From Benincasa hispida (taxonomy: Eukaryota; Streptophyta; Magnoliopsida; Cucurbitales; Cucurbitaceae): a DNA stretch of 64,000 bases. The notes below the pieces were generated by a model. It was given only the letters and a program-made list of their open reading frames with translations. It was not told the DNA's origin and did no database searches. The stretch is from contig NC_052354.1 of the NCBI RefSeq assembly GCF_009727055.1, positions 51,091,415 through 51,155,414 on the forward strand, read 5' to 3'. Below are positions 1-12,359 of this stretch, piece after piece. Made by a program: the position numbers and the translations under genes. Position 1 is the stretch's first letter. Each line of letters opens with the position of its first letter.

Positions 1-256
1 ATTATTTGTCATTAGTGCTTGATGCCAAAGTACACCTGGATGCCATAAAAATATGATCATTAGTAAATAATTTTTCTTCCTAAAGCTCGTTGTAAATAGA
101 TGCACTTGAAGCTCCAAAATTTTAAATCAATATGTAAGATAAGACATTTTTCTACATTCTGGATATGCTCCTACAGTAGTAATATCGAGAGAAATATTTT
201 AAAAGTATTATGCACTCATCTGATGTCTTCTCGTGGCTGAATGAAATAACGAGTTA

Positions 257-782
257 TTGATTAAAAAATATGAATTTCAGCCAACTACAACAACAACATT
301 CCCTGAAGTGAACACTATGAATTTTAATAATTGTTGTCGAAATCGTGATCATGGTCGAGGTTGTGACCATGGCAGAGGAAGAGATAATTATTATCTTTGT
401 GATGATCGTTCTAATCATTTAAATTTCAAAAGAACCACACAAAATAATGATCACAAAGGAAAAGTTCCACAAGATAAGAGTTTAAAAAATGTTGAAAATA
501 AATGCTTCCGATGTGGAATGACTGGGCATTGGTCACGTATCTATCGTACGTCAAAACACTTAGTTGATCTCTATCAAGCCTCCTTGAAGGAAAAAAAATG
601 TGGAAGCAAATTTTGCATACCAGAATAATGATATATTTGACCCATCCTATATGATAAATTTGGATGTGACAAACTTTTTTAAGCTCCTGAAGAGAAAATC
701 CATAGGATTGATGGAACATCAAATGTTTCCTTTGACTTTGAAAATATCTAGATTCAATATTGTTTTTCTTACTCATCTCCAT
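257..782 (+). pseudogene. E1 gag C-terminal part with zinc knuckle
   Basis: Encodes the C-terminal part of a copia Gag, the nucleocapsid-like protein that packages element RNA. An Arg/Gly-rich stretch (repeated GRGRD/HGRG-like residues) precedes a CCHC knuckle read from about base 503 as CFRCGMTGHWSRIY, in which the fourth ligand Cys has become Tyr. The conserved block after the knuckle (KHLVDLYQASLK) follows. A frameshift near 590-603 moves the continuation (ANFAYQNNDIFDP) into another frame, where it runs to about 782. A homologous-looking stretch upstream of 257 is too decayed to delimit. Confidence 0.8.
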
Positions 783-904
783 GTTTTTTTTCTTCTCTTA
801 GTAGCTGTTAACCTTTATATATTCCAAATGTTATTTTAATTATTGTAATTATTTTCATTTAATGAAGAAACTTGAATTATTTTCATATGTTGGATGACTA
901 AAAA

Positions 905-1108
905 ATGAGTAAAAAAGATCTATGTCTGGTAGACAGTGCAACTATACATATAATACTTATAAGTAGAAAATATTTTTCCAAACTGACAATGCTGGAAACA
1001 AAAGTCAATACAATATCAGGTTCTGCAAACCTAATTGAGGGATTTGGAAAAGTAAATATTATTTTCCTAGAAGAACAAAATTTACAATTGACAATATTTG
1101 TTCTCTAG
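905..1108 (+). pseudogene. E1 aspartic protease
   Basis: A 67-codon open stretch contains LVDSATIHIIL, which matches the copia retropepsin active site, where the usual form is D-S-G/A-[AT]-T. It is followed by the flap-like block VNTISGSANLIEGFGKVNI. The protease would release Gag, integrase and RT from the polyprotein. It ends at a stop at 1108. The next recognisable block (GYHIE..., about 1158) belongs to the region joining protease and GAG-pre-integrase. Confidence 0.75.
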
Positions 1109-1152
1109 TCAATCAAAGTGAAATCTACTTAGTTTTAAAAATATACGTTACA

Positions 1153-2210
1153 ATGGCTATCATATTGAGACTGATAGAAAAAATAATATGGAGTATCTTT
1201 ATATCATATCTATTGTCTCATATGGAAGAGTTGCCTGTTTTATCTTCTGGATTATATTATACTCATATACAAATAATTGAAACATATTCAACAATGAACC
1301 TAAAGTTTATGAATCTAAATATATTTACAATTTGGCATGATAGATTAGGTTATCCAGGGTCTATAATGATAAGAAGAATTATTGAGAATTCAAATGGATA
1401 TCCATTGAAGAGCTAGAAGATTCTTCAATCTAATGAATTATCATGTGATGCTTGCCCTAAAGGAAAATTGATAATTAGACTATCACATGCTAAGTGTGGG
1501 GATTGAATCACTTGCATAGTGATATATGTGGACTTATTAATCCACCAGTGGACTATTTAGATATTTTATGATATTAATAAACGCATTTAGCAGATGGTCA
1601 CACGTGTGCTTATTATCAAGTTGAAATCTTACATCTACAAGATTACTTGCTAAAATAATTAAGTTAAGAGCACAATTTCCTAATAATATAATTAAGACCA
1701 TTCGTCTTGATAATATTGTTGAATTTGCATCCTAAGCTTTTGATAATTATTGTATGTCAATTGGGATAAGTGTTGAACATCCTATAGCTCATGTTCATAC
1801 ACAAAATGGTTTAGCAGAATCATTTATAAAATGTTTGCAGTTAATTGCTGATCATTACTTATGAGAACTAAGCTTCCTACATCTATATGTGGACATGCGA
1901 TTTTGCATGCAGCGTCACTTATACGTATTAGGTCAGTAGTTTATCATAAGTATTCGCCATTCCAATTAGCTTATAGCGATGAGCCAAATATTTCCTATTT
2001 GAGAATTTTTTGATGTGCAGTATATGTTTCAATTGCTCTATCACAATGTACTAAGATGGATCCTCAAATGAGGTTAGGGATATATATTGGATATGATTTC
2101 TCATCAATTATTAAATATCTTGAACCCCTCTTGGATGATGTATTCACTGTATGATTTGCTGATTGTCATTTTAATGAGACGAATTTTCCAACATTAAGGG
2201 GAGAAATTAA
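1153..2210 (+). pseudogene. E1 GAG-pre-integrase and integrase core
   Basis: Begins with the spacer block (LSSGLYYTHIQ) and the HHCC-type N-terminal region (IWHDRLGYPGSIMIRRIIENS, about 1330-1400). The core follows in broken frames: a GDIC-like D (about 1520-1540), IKTIRLDN (about 1690-1715) carrying the second catalytic D, and HVHTQNGLAESFIK (about 1790-1830) carrying the catalytic E. The C-terminal domain runs through LGIYIGYD to DVF (about 2060-2150). At least five stops interrupt it. The protein would join element cDNA to chromosomal DNA in the nucleus. Confidence 0.85.
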
Positions 2211-2739
2211 AAAGTTGAAAAAAGAAATTACATTGAATGCATCATTATTGTCTCATTTAGATTCCAGTACATATCAATGTGAATTTAAAGTTAATAAGAT
2301 AATTCATTTGCAAAATATAGCAAATTAGTTATCATATGCATTTATAGATGCAAAAGAAAGTAACTAAGTCACATATACCCGTTGCAAATGTTCTATTGAA
2401 AATTGATATCCCAACAAAGCAAGTTGTCACTAATGAGTTTGGAACATGCTAGAAACGTGGTAGACCAGTTAGTTCCAAAGATAAAAATCCTTGAAAAATA
2501 AAAATAATAAATAGTCAAGAAGATTTGATTGAGGATATAAATACCCATGAAAAAAATCCTTGACATGAAGATGAAATAAGATTTCAATAAACTATGTCAT
2601 GATAGAAAACAGATTGAATCAAACTAATGTAGTTATTTTTTGTGTATAATATTACTCTTGATATTATACCTAAAAGTAAGGATTTTGAACCAAAATATGT
2701 TGAAGAATGTCAACATAAAAAAAATTGACTTCAATGGAA

Positions 2740-3765
2740 ATAAGCAATCGAGGTAGAAATAAACTCACTTTCAAGACGTCCGATTTTTTGACCAATAGTT
2801 CGAACACTAAAAAGTGTCAAACCCGTGGGATGCAAATGGGTATTTGTGAGAAAAAGAAATAAAAATAATGTGGTCACAAGATATAAATCAAGACGAAGTG
2901 CATAAGGTTTCTCAGAATGACTTGGTATTGATTATGAGGAGACGTATTCTCCGGTGGTGGATATAATTACATTAAGATATTTAATTGGTCTGACTGTGTA
3001 TGAAAATCTGGACATGCATCTTATGGATGTAGTCACAGCATATTTATATGGATCTATATTTATATGAGAATCCCAGAAAGATTTAAGGTACCTAAAACAT
3101 ATAAATCAAATTCTCGGCAATTGTATTCAATAAAGTTACAGAAATCGTTATATAGATTGAAACAATAAAGACGAATGTGGTACAATCGCCTGAGGATATT
3201 TGTTGAAAGAAGGATATCAAAATAATCCAATATGTCTATGTGTTTTTATAAAGAAATCACAATCAAGATTTGCTATTATAACGGTATGTGTTATGGCTTA
3301 AATATAATTGGGACCCTTGAGGAGCTCTCAAAGGCAATAGAATATTTTAAGAAAGATTTTGAGATGAAAGATCTTGAAAAAACAAAAATTTTACCTTGAT
3401 TTGCAAATTGAGCATTTAGCAAATGGGATATTTGTTCATCAATCAACTTATATAGAAAAAGTTTTGAAAAGATTTTATATGGACAAAATACATCCATTGA
3501 ACACTCCAATGGAAGTTCGTTCATTAGATGTGAGGAAAGATATATTTTGATCTCAAGATGATAATGAAGAACTACTTGGTCCTGAATTACTATATCTTAG
3601 TACAATTGCTGCATTTATGTATCTTGCTAATAATACAAGACTAGACATTACATTTTCAATAAATTTATTAGCTAGATATAGTTCTTTTCCAATAAAAAGA
3701 CATTGGAATTGAGTTAAGCATATACTCCGTTATCTCCAAGGAACGATTGATATGAATTATCTATT
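2740..3765 (+). pseudogene. E1 reverse transcriptase
   Basis: Copia RT read in three frames. Blocks are VGCKWVFVRKR (about 2830), the SPVVDIITLRYLIGL block (about 2952), MDVVTAYLYG (about 3022, first catalytic Asp region), and LQIEHLANGIFVHQSTYIEKVLKRF (about 3400-3475). The Y-V-D-D active-site box expected near 3285 is destroyed: the frame reads TVCVMA then a stop. ITFSINLLARYSS and HILRYLQGTID (about 3650-3755) are the RT/RNase H connection. Directly after GTIDMN the sequence jumps to YLFTCGGTTIS, so roughly 30 codons with the first RNase H Asp are deleted. Confidence 0.85.
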
Positions 3766-4187
3766 CACATGTGGAGGAACTACTATATCATGACGATCGG
3801 TGAAATAAACCATAACAGTCACTTCCTCAAATAATGCTAAAATTCTTACAATTTATGAGGTTAGTCGAGAATATATATGACTAAGATCAATGCATTCGTG
3901 GAACATGTGGTTTGTCTTCTAGTAAAAATCTTTCAACGATATTATACGAAGACAACACAACATGCATATTCCAAATCAAAAGAGGATATATTAAAAGAGA
4001 TAGAACAAAACATATTTCACCGAAGCTTTTCTACACTCATGATCTTGAAGAAAATGGCGGCATCACTATACAACAAATTTGTTTGAAAGATAATTGGGCA
4101 GACTTATTTACAAAGGCATTACCTACTGCAATCTTTGAAAAACTGGTGCACAACATTGGAATGCAGCAATTCAAAGATTTCAAATGA
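3766..4187 (+). pseudogene. E1 RNase H C-terminal part
   Basis: The open stretch 3912-4187 (91 codons) preserves the copia RNase H tail. It contains LYEDNTTCIFQIKRGYIK (third catalytic Asp), RTKHISPKLFYTHDL, and NWADLFTKALP (last Asp), ending in a stop at 4187. Upstream codons up to the deletion near 3760 are out of frame. It is the best preserved stretch of E1. The enzyme would remove genomic RNA from the RNA/DNA hybrid during reverse transcription. Confidence 0.85.
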
Positions 4188-4324
4188 TGTTTTTATGAAG
4201 GGAAGTAAATATACTTTTTAGGGTATAAATGATATGAAATGTGTACTCATTTTTTTCCCATTGGGGTTTTCTTAGTAAGATTTTAACGAGACATATTTCA
4301 TATATATATATATAATAGACATCT

Positions 4325-4333
4325 AAGGGAGAG
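4325..4333 (+). promoter_or_regulatory. E1 polypurine tract
   Basis: AAGGGAGAG directly precedes the LTR start. This is the plus-strand priming site normally found abutting a copia 3' LTR. Confidence 0.7.
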
Positions 4334-4832
4334 TATTATAAATATTATGATAATAAATACCCATTAGATGCTCATGTTTAGTGTCCATTGACCATATGTC
4401 ATGCCTATTTGCCAAGGTGTTGTCCGTCTCAACATATCCACCTCCTACTTACCAAATTGCCCATAAATAGTGGCATTTGGTGGGTTTTAGAAGACACATA
4501 TTGAGTAAAATCCATCAAAATTGGAGAAAGCAGAGATTTTAGAAAAATTTGTTATTTCATATTTTGTTAATTTAATTAATTAATTAATTTACATATTATT
4601 TTTAATATTTATTTATTTTATTATAATATCATATTATATTTATTTTTATATTATATTTTATTGGTAGCCATGTTCTTGTGGTGCTTCTTAAGTTCACAAT
4701 AATTTTATCTTTTTTAATATATTTAAAATACAAATATTATATTTATTTTTTCTTATATATATCTATCTCTTTGAATCATAGATATTATGTGTATATTTTT
4801 GTAACCCATAAACAAAATAAACTCCATAATCA
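4334..4832 (+). repeat. E1 3' LTR
   Basis: Starts TATTATAAATATT (TG changed to TA) right after the polypurine tract and ends near CCATAATCA, about 499 bp. AT-rich with a TTAATTAATTAATTAA run near 4566. No second copy lies in the window, so the end is set by the CA terminus and is uncertain by a few bases. Confidence 0.6.
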
Positions 4833-4849
4833 GAACTACTAGATTAAAG

Positions 4850-5172
4850 ATGACCTCCCAAATCCCCCTTACATGCTGTCCGACTATACTTGTCGTCCCC
4901 GCCATTCAAGCCTGCTATGAGGATTGTACAATCGACGACTTCGACTTCCCCAAGAACACAATGGTTGCACTTTACCTATTCGATTTAATGCGCCGCAGAA
5001 TCTCAACGAATTGGACTCTCAAGGATTCATTGGCGATGTGCGGTATGAGATTAAGGGGTGGCAGAGTTTCAATCGGACTAACATCCATCCACTAATCCTC
5101 ATAGCAGATATGGAAGAACTCCAATTTTGGGTTGTCAATTTTCGCAAGAGTATCAAATTTGGTCGATTATGA
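4850..5172 (+). pseudogene. Possible cytochrome P450 remnant
   Basis: Two overlapping short frames start just outside the E1 LTR. The first contains VPAIQACYEDCTIDDFDFP followed by KNTMVALYLF. This resembles the stretch after the K-helix in plant P450s, where a P-x-[AL]-x-x-x-x-x-E-D-C-T-I-x-G-[YF]-x-[IV]-P-K-x-T-x-V pattern is common. Neither the ExxR motif before it nor the heme-binding Cys loop after it is visible, and the frame breaks after about 80 codons. This is a guess from one motif. It could be chance, and it is at best a dead fragment. Confidence 0.25.
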
Positions 5173-7221
5173 TTAAGCATGATATTGATTGTAGATCGAT
5201 GATGGGATGGTGAAGTTGGGATCATCGCTGTATGCCCATGGAGGAGGAATTCTAGTTTTGGTGTATAACTAATTGGAGGACATTGCAAATAAGTTTGATG
5301 ATCTAATTGGAGTAATAACATTTGGTGTATAATGCAAAATTTTCAGGCTGCATGCCTCAGTACAAGGTATATACAACAAATTAGGTATATAATAAATTTC
5401 TATAGTGGTGACTCATGCTTAATGCATAATTTGTTATTCATTTTTTATTTTTAATATTATTTTATGAGATATTTATTTTGTTTTAAAATGAATTTTACTG
5501 ATTTAGGTTTTTTTTTTAAATATTTAATGTTATTTTGTGAGATATTTATTTTGTTTTAAAATGATTTTTAGTGATTTAGTTAGTTTAGAATTCTGGGTTT
5601 GATTTATGTTTTATTTGATTTGATTTTTTAGGATTAGATTTTGTTTTCAGATATTGATTTTTAGGAAGGGTACATTTGTCCATTCCAAAATTAAATAAAT
5701 TAAAGAAGTTAAACATTTAGATTTTTTAAATGAAAAATAGGATTAGACATCATTCAAAAACCTACTTTTAATTTAGACATTTGTCTAATCGTCCCAAGAG
5801 AATATGTGCTCTATGAGGCAGACTAATCAATGGACCAACAAGCTCTATCGGTTGACTAGTTGTGGGCCATTGGGCCCAAGAGCTGAGCTGATAGATTAGT
5901 GAAAACTCTAGGCCAATTCTCATATAAACACATTATTATACTTGTTTGATGAGATCTTTGAAGAAATTTAATTCATAGTATAAATATTAAATTTGTTTTG
6001 ATTTCAGTATAATGAGTGCAAATGATCATTTGATGCTTTCTCTCGAATGTTGATGGAAGTTTTTTTTCCAAGTATTCTTTAAGCTTCAACTTCAAAATCT
6101 TTAAGAATTTAAGAGCTTAAGTGAAGTTTATCTTTTAGGTTTTTCAGCCTCAGGACTTTAGAGTTGATCGTTAGTTCTTTTAATATCACAAAAAAAAAAA
6201 AAAAAAAGAAGAAGAAGAAGAAGATAAAACATTTATTTATAGAGTTTTCATAGGCTTTAGGTAGGCTTGAGCTTGATTGTCTTTTGGGCCCAACAATTGC
6301 CTTGGGCTTGGGCCAAGTCTGGGTTTGGTCCAATTTTCTACCATGTTTAGGCTTAATCGTCATCAAATTTGATCAAATTTACTGTTGTAATTATATGGCT
6401 AAAAAGAAGACACATGACATCCTATAGCTTGCAATTTATCTGTCTCAAATTTTAATTTAGAGACACAATAATTCTTAATTGACCTTTTAAGTTTAATAAC
6501 ATTGACTTTGTTTGTGATGATATGGCAAAATTTGATTGACCAAATTTCTCTCCTACAATACTCATTCGAAGCAACTAAATTCCTTAAGCATGGAGAAGGT
6601 ATGACAAGCACCATACTAGTATGCCTTTTTCTTTGTTTTGCAAATCACCAATTCATCTAAACCAACAAATTGAGGTTGAGTCACGTGCATGTTAGAGAAG
6701 AAAAAGGAAAAGCCAAAGGCTAATAAGCCAAATAATTTATAGTTTGTGTTTAGGTACAGACTGTTTTAATTTGATTAGAGAATAATAAACATTGTGACAA
6801 ATAGGAAAAGAGATGATGAGTAGAAAATAGTATACATTATATCAAAGATGAATTTTAAACAGTATTGTAGGCATAGTAGTTGGTGTAACTGGAGCTCCCA
6901 GATATGCCCATTTAAAGTTGGGGGCCTAAACACCCCCTTAAATTATTATTATCTATCCAATTTTTGATCTCTCGAATTCTTACCTTTACCTTTTATTATG
7001 TTAAAACATTTCAATTTGATATAGATTATTTAAAAAAATTGTTAAAATTTGTCAACATCAAACTCATGTCTCATTCAACTATTGTTTAATTATCCTATTT
7101 TATAGATGGACATACCACTTGGACATGTTTGAAAAAAAATGATTATAATGATTAATGGTGGAAGATAAGTGAGTTGAAAAGATTGAAGATAAGGGAGTTG
7201 CTCTTTATATGCTAAATAACC
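5173..7221. other. AT-rich spacer, no gene seen
   Basis: No coding block, LTR terminus or RNA gene recognised. It contains short GGGCC/TTGGGC-rich patches (5865-5880, 6280-6315) and one microsatellite (6190-6224). Short frames at 6109-6366 and 6399-6614 on the minus strand have low-complexity or composition-driven sequence and no family resemblance. Confidence 0.6.
6190..6224. repeat. Poly-A plus (GAA)n microsatellite
   Basis: Eighteen A bases are followed by about five GAA units. This compound pattern could mark the 3' end of an old retroposed copy, but no retroposed gene is recognisable upstream. Confidence 0.9.
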
Positions 7222-7985
7222 TCCGGGATCCATTCGTTTCATAGATTTTGCAACGGGTTTTTAAATAGACATGTAAGATGGTTTGTTTCATGGTATCCTA
7301 GATTTCTAAGAAGTGGATAGATGTCCTGACATCGGATATCCTAGAATGTCTGGATGGAAGAAATCTTGACAGTTTTGGATGCCTTTATGAAAGATGAGTT
7401 TTACAGATTCTCGAATTGAAGGTATCCTCGTTTTCTATTATTGTCNNNNNNNNNNNNNNNTTATATATATATATCTCCATTTTCATTATATAATTAAAAT
7501 AAATGTTGTCAACATTTATCATATATTTTTAGTTATATTGAAATTGTTATTATTTTTTAGCAATATATTTAAATTTAAATTTAAATGAATAATTATTTTA
7601 TAAAAAAAAAAATCTTAAATTATGATATATTATTTTGTTGAAAAAAATAACATATAAAAATAATATAAATTGTATCAACTTTAAAAGAATTTCAAATTGA
7701 TAAAAACAAATATGTTGTATAAGTTCAAATTAGATCAAATTAATTATAAATCAATAAATAATCTTATGGGCATTCTTGGAAAATTATGTAAATTTAAGAC
7801 ATTCCTGAGTTGAAATTCTACAAAACAAACACGATTATCGAAATATTTCCAGGTATCTGCAAAAATATTCATACAAAACAAACATGGTAATCTAAAGATG
7901 TCAGACATCTATAATTCCTAATATCTATAATTTCGGGTATCTAAAATTCTAATTATCTACATTCCCAAAAAACAAAGGCTCCTTA
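7222..7985. mobile_element. Possible degenerate DNA transposon or MITE
   Basis: The left edge (near GGGATCCATTCGTTTCATAG) and the reverse complement of the right edge (AAGGAGCCTTTGTTTTTTGG, about 7966-7985) are loosely similar. Internal GTTTGTTT motifs face each other (7280-7290 and 7872-7882), as in plant hAT or Harbinger-type miniature elements. No transposase is present. The assembly gap lies inside. Similarity is weak and no target duplication was established. Confidence 0.25.
7446..7460. other. Assembly gap (15 N)
   Basis: Fifteen unresolved bases in an AT-rich stretch next to a short (TA)n run. Any reading frame crossing it is meaningless. Confidence 1.
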
Positions 7986-9908
7986 CAATATTTGTTTATT
8001 CGATTTCGTTCTTTAAAATTAAGAATATTATAGTTCAAAGATTTTTAAAATCAATCTGACATTAGTTTTTTAATACCCTTCATACGGGGAGACTTTTATA
8101 TTTGGAAGATGAAAAGTAAAAATATAGTCTGATTAATTAATAAATTAAAACTAATTAATCATACTATTAATTTATGTTAATTATTAAATAAATATATTAT
8201 TAAGACAATAAATTTCAACCAATATATTTACAACATTTAATATAAATTTTTATTATTAATTAGGTTTGTTTCTAAATATAGCAAAATGACCCATCTTATT
8301 TATAAATATAACAAAATATTAAAAATTTCAATAGTTTTTTCATTTAAAATAATTATTTTATTAATTATTAATATTCTAATTAATTTATATTTTTAGTAAT
8401 TAAATTAAATAATTAAAATAATGTTTAACATAAAAACATTCTTTTATATATATTTTAAGTGGTTAAATAATTGATTAATATAATACTATGTTAAATAATG
8501 CTAAATTTAGTTTATGACAACATTACTTTTTCTCCTACATTTAGTTATGTAATTATTTATTTTTGATTTCTTTTTACAAAATTGATAAACCAAAGATATT
8601 TAACTTTCAGACATTAATTATCTTACTTATCTTCAATCCGAAGTATTTAATATATATTTCAATCCAAAGTATTTTATATTTCAGACATTAATAATTAACT
8701 CAGACACTTAAAATTTAGACATTTAAATCCGAAGTATTTAATATCAATACCTATAAAACAATATTTATGATACAAACAGACCCTTAGATTAAATTATGAA
8801 TTCAGTCCTTAGACTTTGAAGTTTGTGTCTATTTAACTTCTTAATTTTCAAAATTATAAATTTAGTCATTTGCAGTTTGACATTTTTAAAATTCATAGAT
8901 CTATTAGATACAAATTAAAAGTTTAGGGTTTCTTAAATATAATATTAAAATTTATATGTAATAGATTAATTAAAATTTAAAAATTTCAAGTTTGTTAGGA
9001 GCTTATTAAACACAAAGTTGAAAGTTTAATGACAAATTAGACATTTTAAAAAATTTATTGACGAAATAGACAAATTTTAAAGCTTAAAGATTAAACTTCT
9101 AATTTAATCTAACATTTAAATGACATTTAGGCAAGTTGAAATAGGTGAATATAACAAAATGTTCGATTACAAGTTTAGTTATCAAAATGAGCATAGTTTG
9201 ACATGTTTGTATTGTTAACCTTGTTGTCAGAGATCTGATTCCCTCAACCCTACATATTGTTTAAAAAAAGTTTTCAATATTCTTAAGCTTTCAACTTTAT
9301 ATCCATTAACCTCTTGAACTAAAAAAAAAAATGTTTAATAGATAACTAAACTTTCAATTGTCACTAATAAATTCTTACATTTTAAAGTTTTATATCTAAT
9401 AAATCCTTTGACATATTAGACATATTTTTTAAAATTCATGCATCTAATAATATAAAATTGAAATTTTAGGTTTCATTAGACCTAAAATTTAATTTATTAT
9501 CTGATAGATCACTTATCAATTAATAACTTTTTTTTTAAGAAAATTGAATATTTAAAAAATATAGAGAACTTTTCACAGATAGAAAAATGTCAAACTATTT
9601 ATAGAAATTAAAAAAAAAAATACTGATAAACTTCTATCAGCCTCTATCAACATCTATTAAAGAAAAATAAAATTTTTCTATTTTGTGTAAATAGTTTCTC
9701 TTATTTTTCTATTTTTGAAAATCTTCAAAAAAAAAATATACTAGATACAAAAATAAAGAAAATTTGAAACCTATTAGATACAAAATTTTAACGATCTATT
9801 AAATATTTTGAAACATTAGTAACATTAGTTATCCTCAACTGTTTGACTGATCCTTTATGGGAGGTTTGGTCCCTGGTTGAGGAAATCAAGAGTTTGCCTA
9901 TATCTATT
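7986..9908. other. AT-rich spacer with recurring degenerate phrases
   Basis: No gene. From about 8780 to 9830, loosely repeated phrases of the type 'AAATTTAGTC..TTTGAAGTTT..TCTA(A/T)TAGA' recur in both orientations. The words CTTCTATCAGCCTCTATCAA (about 9631) and AAATATAGCAAAATGACCCA (about 8274) also occur. CCGAAGTATTTAATAT occurs twice and CCAAAGTATTTTATAT once (8637-8745). They look like the remains of old short repeats. I cannot assign a class. Confidence 0.5.
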
Positions 9909-11673
9909 TGTTAGGATTTATGTACTAAATCTTGTAGTCTGTGTATTTTGCAAACAAATTATTAATTAATAAATAAAATATTTATTTAATGAATAAAGTA
10001 TTCTATATTATTTTCCTAATTAAAAAATCTAATAAACTAAGATCCGAGGTTATTTAGTGTAACTTGAACCATATGTAGTTGACATACGACTAGATTGCGT
10101 TCAAAGGAATAACATGAAAGATCTGTAGTATATGGATAAAGTTGGATACCTCATCTTGATAAAGCTATACATATGATCCACTTTGTAAATATTACAACAG
10201 TTGTAAGTGTTACAAATGATTTAATCTAAATTGTTCATGTGACGACATGCAAGTGGAGGTATCCTATACAATCAGCTGTATAAGACTGGAACATGAAATA
10301 TAATCTTTCTTTATAACACCATTAATTGAAGAGTTTTATATTTCAAACGATAACCATATAACTCGAAATTAATCCTGAATGAGTTATGAACTCCTGTTCA
10401 TAGGAGTCGTTCTTTGATTTGTATGGGTGAGAGTGGCCTTAGCTGCCAACTCAATATGCCTACCATTTTGGGGACGATACTATGTGAGGAGATGGGAATA
10501 TAGTTTCACAAGATGACATTCACTCATTCCCGACATTAGGAAAAGTAGACAGATTGTTCCCTTAAGTGTTGACTCTGGGACTTGAACAATGAGGCTTCAC
10601 CCTCTCACTGTCTCGAGAGGGACTTTGTGTATGTTTGGACCATAAACAAAATTTTTCATTCGAGGATCAATGGTACTTAAGGTACAAAAGATAACTATAT
10701 GGATAAAATACTAACTTGACCCAGCTGTAATTACGAACAATTTGTGAAAGGTTGATTTACAAAATATAGTTAATTTATTGGAGACATAAATATACTGCAG
10801 TTCATAGGAATGCAGCTATGGGTCTTTAATGGAGTGCTCCATAGTTAATGAATGGTGATTAACTTAATTAAAGAGTTTAACTAATTAATCATGAATCATT
10901 AAAGCTTATAACTGTAAGTCCATTGAGTCCCTCTGCTAGCTCATAAATGGATTCAACAAGGATTTGAAATTGGAAGAAAATTGAAATGTTCAAATTATTT
11001 TAAAGAGAATTAATTGTATATGATACAAAATAAGATGATGTTAATGGTATATGATACAATTAATATATATTATAATATAAAGTTAAATTTGAATTAGATT
11101 TAGAATTAAACTATATAGCAGTATTAATATTTGAATAAGATTCGAATATTAAATTAATATAAATTAGATTTATATTAAAACTATAGGTTGAGAGAGAATA
11201 TGTATATTAGAATATGACTCATATATACACATTAAATTAAATATGTTATATTTAATAAATTGATTAAATTGGATTTAATTAATTAAATTAATTAAATATG
11301 TTATTTTTAATTAATATTTAATTATAAATATCTTATATATTTATTATTTATTCTTATTAAAAATAACCCCCATGTAATACGGGAGGGATGAGTGGGTGGG
11401 GAGTTACCAACTCCCTTCACGTTAAATTAAGATGAGATCTCAATGAGAGGGTTTGTTCATTACAGAAAAAAGACTCACATTAAATTCTTTAAAAATTCTC
11501 TCAACCTCTAAAAGAAAAAGAAAAATCTCTCTTCCATTTCCTGTTCTTTCAAGAGTTCCCACAAACACTTCCTTGTCCAAGAGAATAGCAGAGAAGTTTC
11601 TTTTGGTGGTATCCTGCTCGTGAATTTGTTCATGCAGTCTTTTGAAGGGTCAATTCTATTTGGATAAAGACAT

Positions 11674-12331
11674 TGTTGTCCCAAATGATAAGATCTTCAC
11701 GTTAACAATCACAAAATACTTAGATATAACGGTCAATAACAATTCAAGAGTCAGGGGAGGTAGTATGTGCAGGTTTGAAAATCCTTTTGTCGTTTACTAA
11801 ATGGCAACACTATCATATAGATGATGCTCCATGAACTAAACGATAGTTCAATTATGTAAACGATTGGATGAAGCGATAGACGATCGTGTAGATGAAAATT
11901 GACTGGAGCTAGATGCTCATGTAGGCGACAGCTAAGGAGCTAAACGATTAGACGCGGAGCTAAATGATCGAGTACACGAAGCATTGGAACTACAAGATCG
12001 TGTAAACGATACTTTAGTAAATTCTAAACGATTGTAGAGATAAGAAGAAATGACACATGAGTTTAAGTGGTTCGGCCAAAGGCTTACGTCCACTGTGCAA
12101 ATCAAAAGGTTTTCTTTTATTACTCTTCAAAGTATTACAGAACGATCGAATGCTTGCTCTCTCATTTACTTATTCACTCTTACTTTAATCTCACATTTGT
12201 TTTCCTTTATATATGCAAGTGATATAGTCAACGAAGAAGCTCTAGTGGTTACAATACATAATAGAAAGAGGTCGACAATGGTTCAACTGCCTGAAGTGAC
12301 GTTCTTCTTGATTTCGAGCCCTTTTGTAACA
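11674..12331 (-). repeat. C1 3' LTR
   Basis: 658 bp, the partner of 18309-18953. Its outer part (11830-12030) is a word patch in which variants of GATCGTGTAGACGA recur. The minus-strand start is TGTTACAAAAGG, preceded by a purine-rich tract. Confidence 0.9.
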
Positions 12332-12343
12332 ATCTCCACCTTT
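12332..12343 (-). promoter_or_regulatory. C1 polypurine tract
   Basis: On the minus strand AAAGGTGGAGAT/TT abuts the 3' LTR start, matching the usual copia plus-strand primer position. Confidence 0.7.
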
Positions 12344-12359
12344 GTAAGCATCTAGAGTA

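Larger units (their letters stand above)
1..4832 (+). mobile_element. E1: decayed Ty1/copia retrotransposon, 5' end outside window
   Basis: Domains occur in copia order on the plus strand: gag zinc knuckle, protease, GAG-pre-integrase, integrase, reverse transcriptase, RNase H, polypurine tract, 3' LTR. Putting integrase before reverse transcriptase is diagnostic of Ty1/copia. All frames are broken by stops and frameshifts, so the element is dead. The 5' LTR and the start of gag lie upstream of base 1. The LTR (about 0.5 kb, starting TATTATAAATATT) is unrelated to the 2-kb LTRs of X, Y, Z, U and W, so E1 is a separate lineage. Confidence 0.9.

Noticed and set aside
7394..7588. 64-codon frame
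   Set aside because: It crosses the run of N, so the reading frame is undefined.
12050..12355. 101-codon frame in C1 LTR with a partial counterpart at 18765-19076
   Set aside because: It is conserved only because the two LTRs are copies. It runs antisense to the element, out past the LTR edge, and has no known domain.
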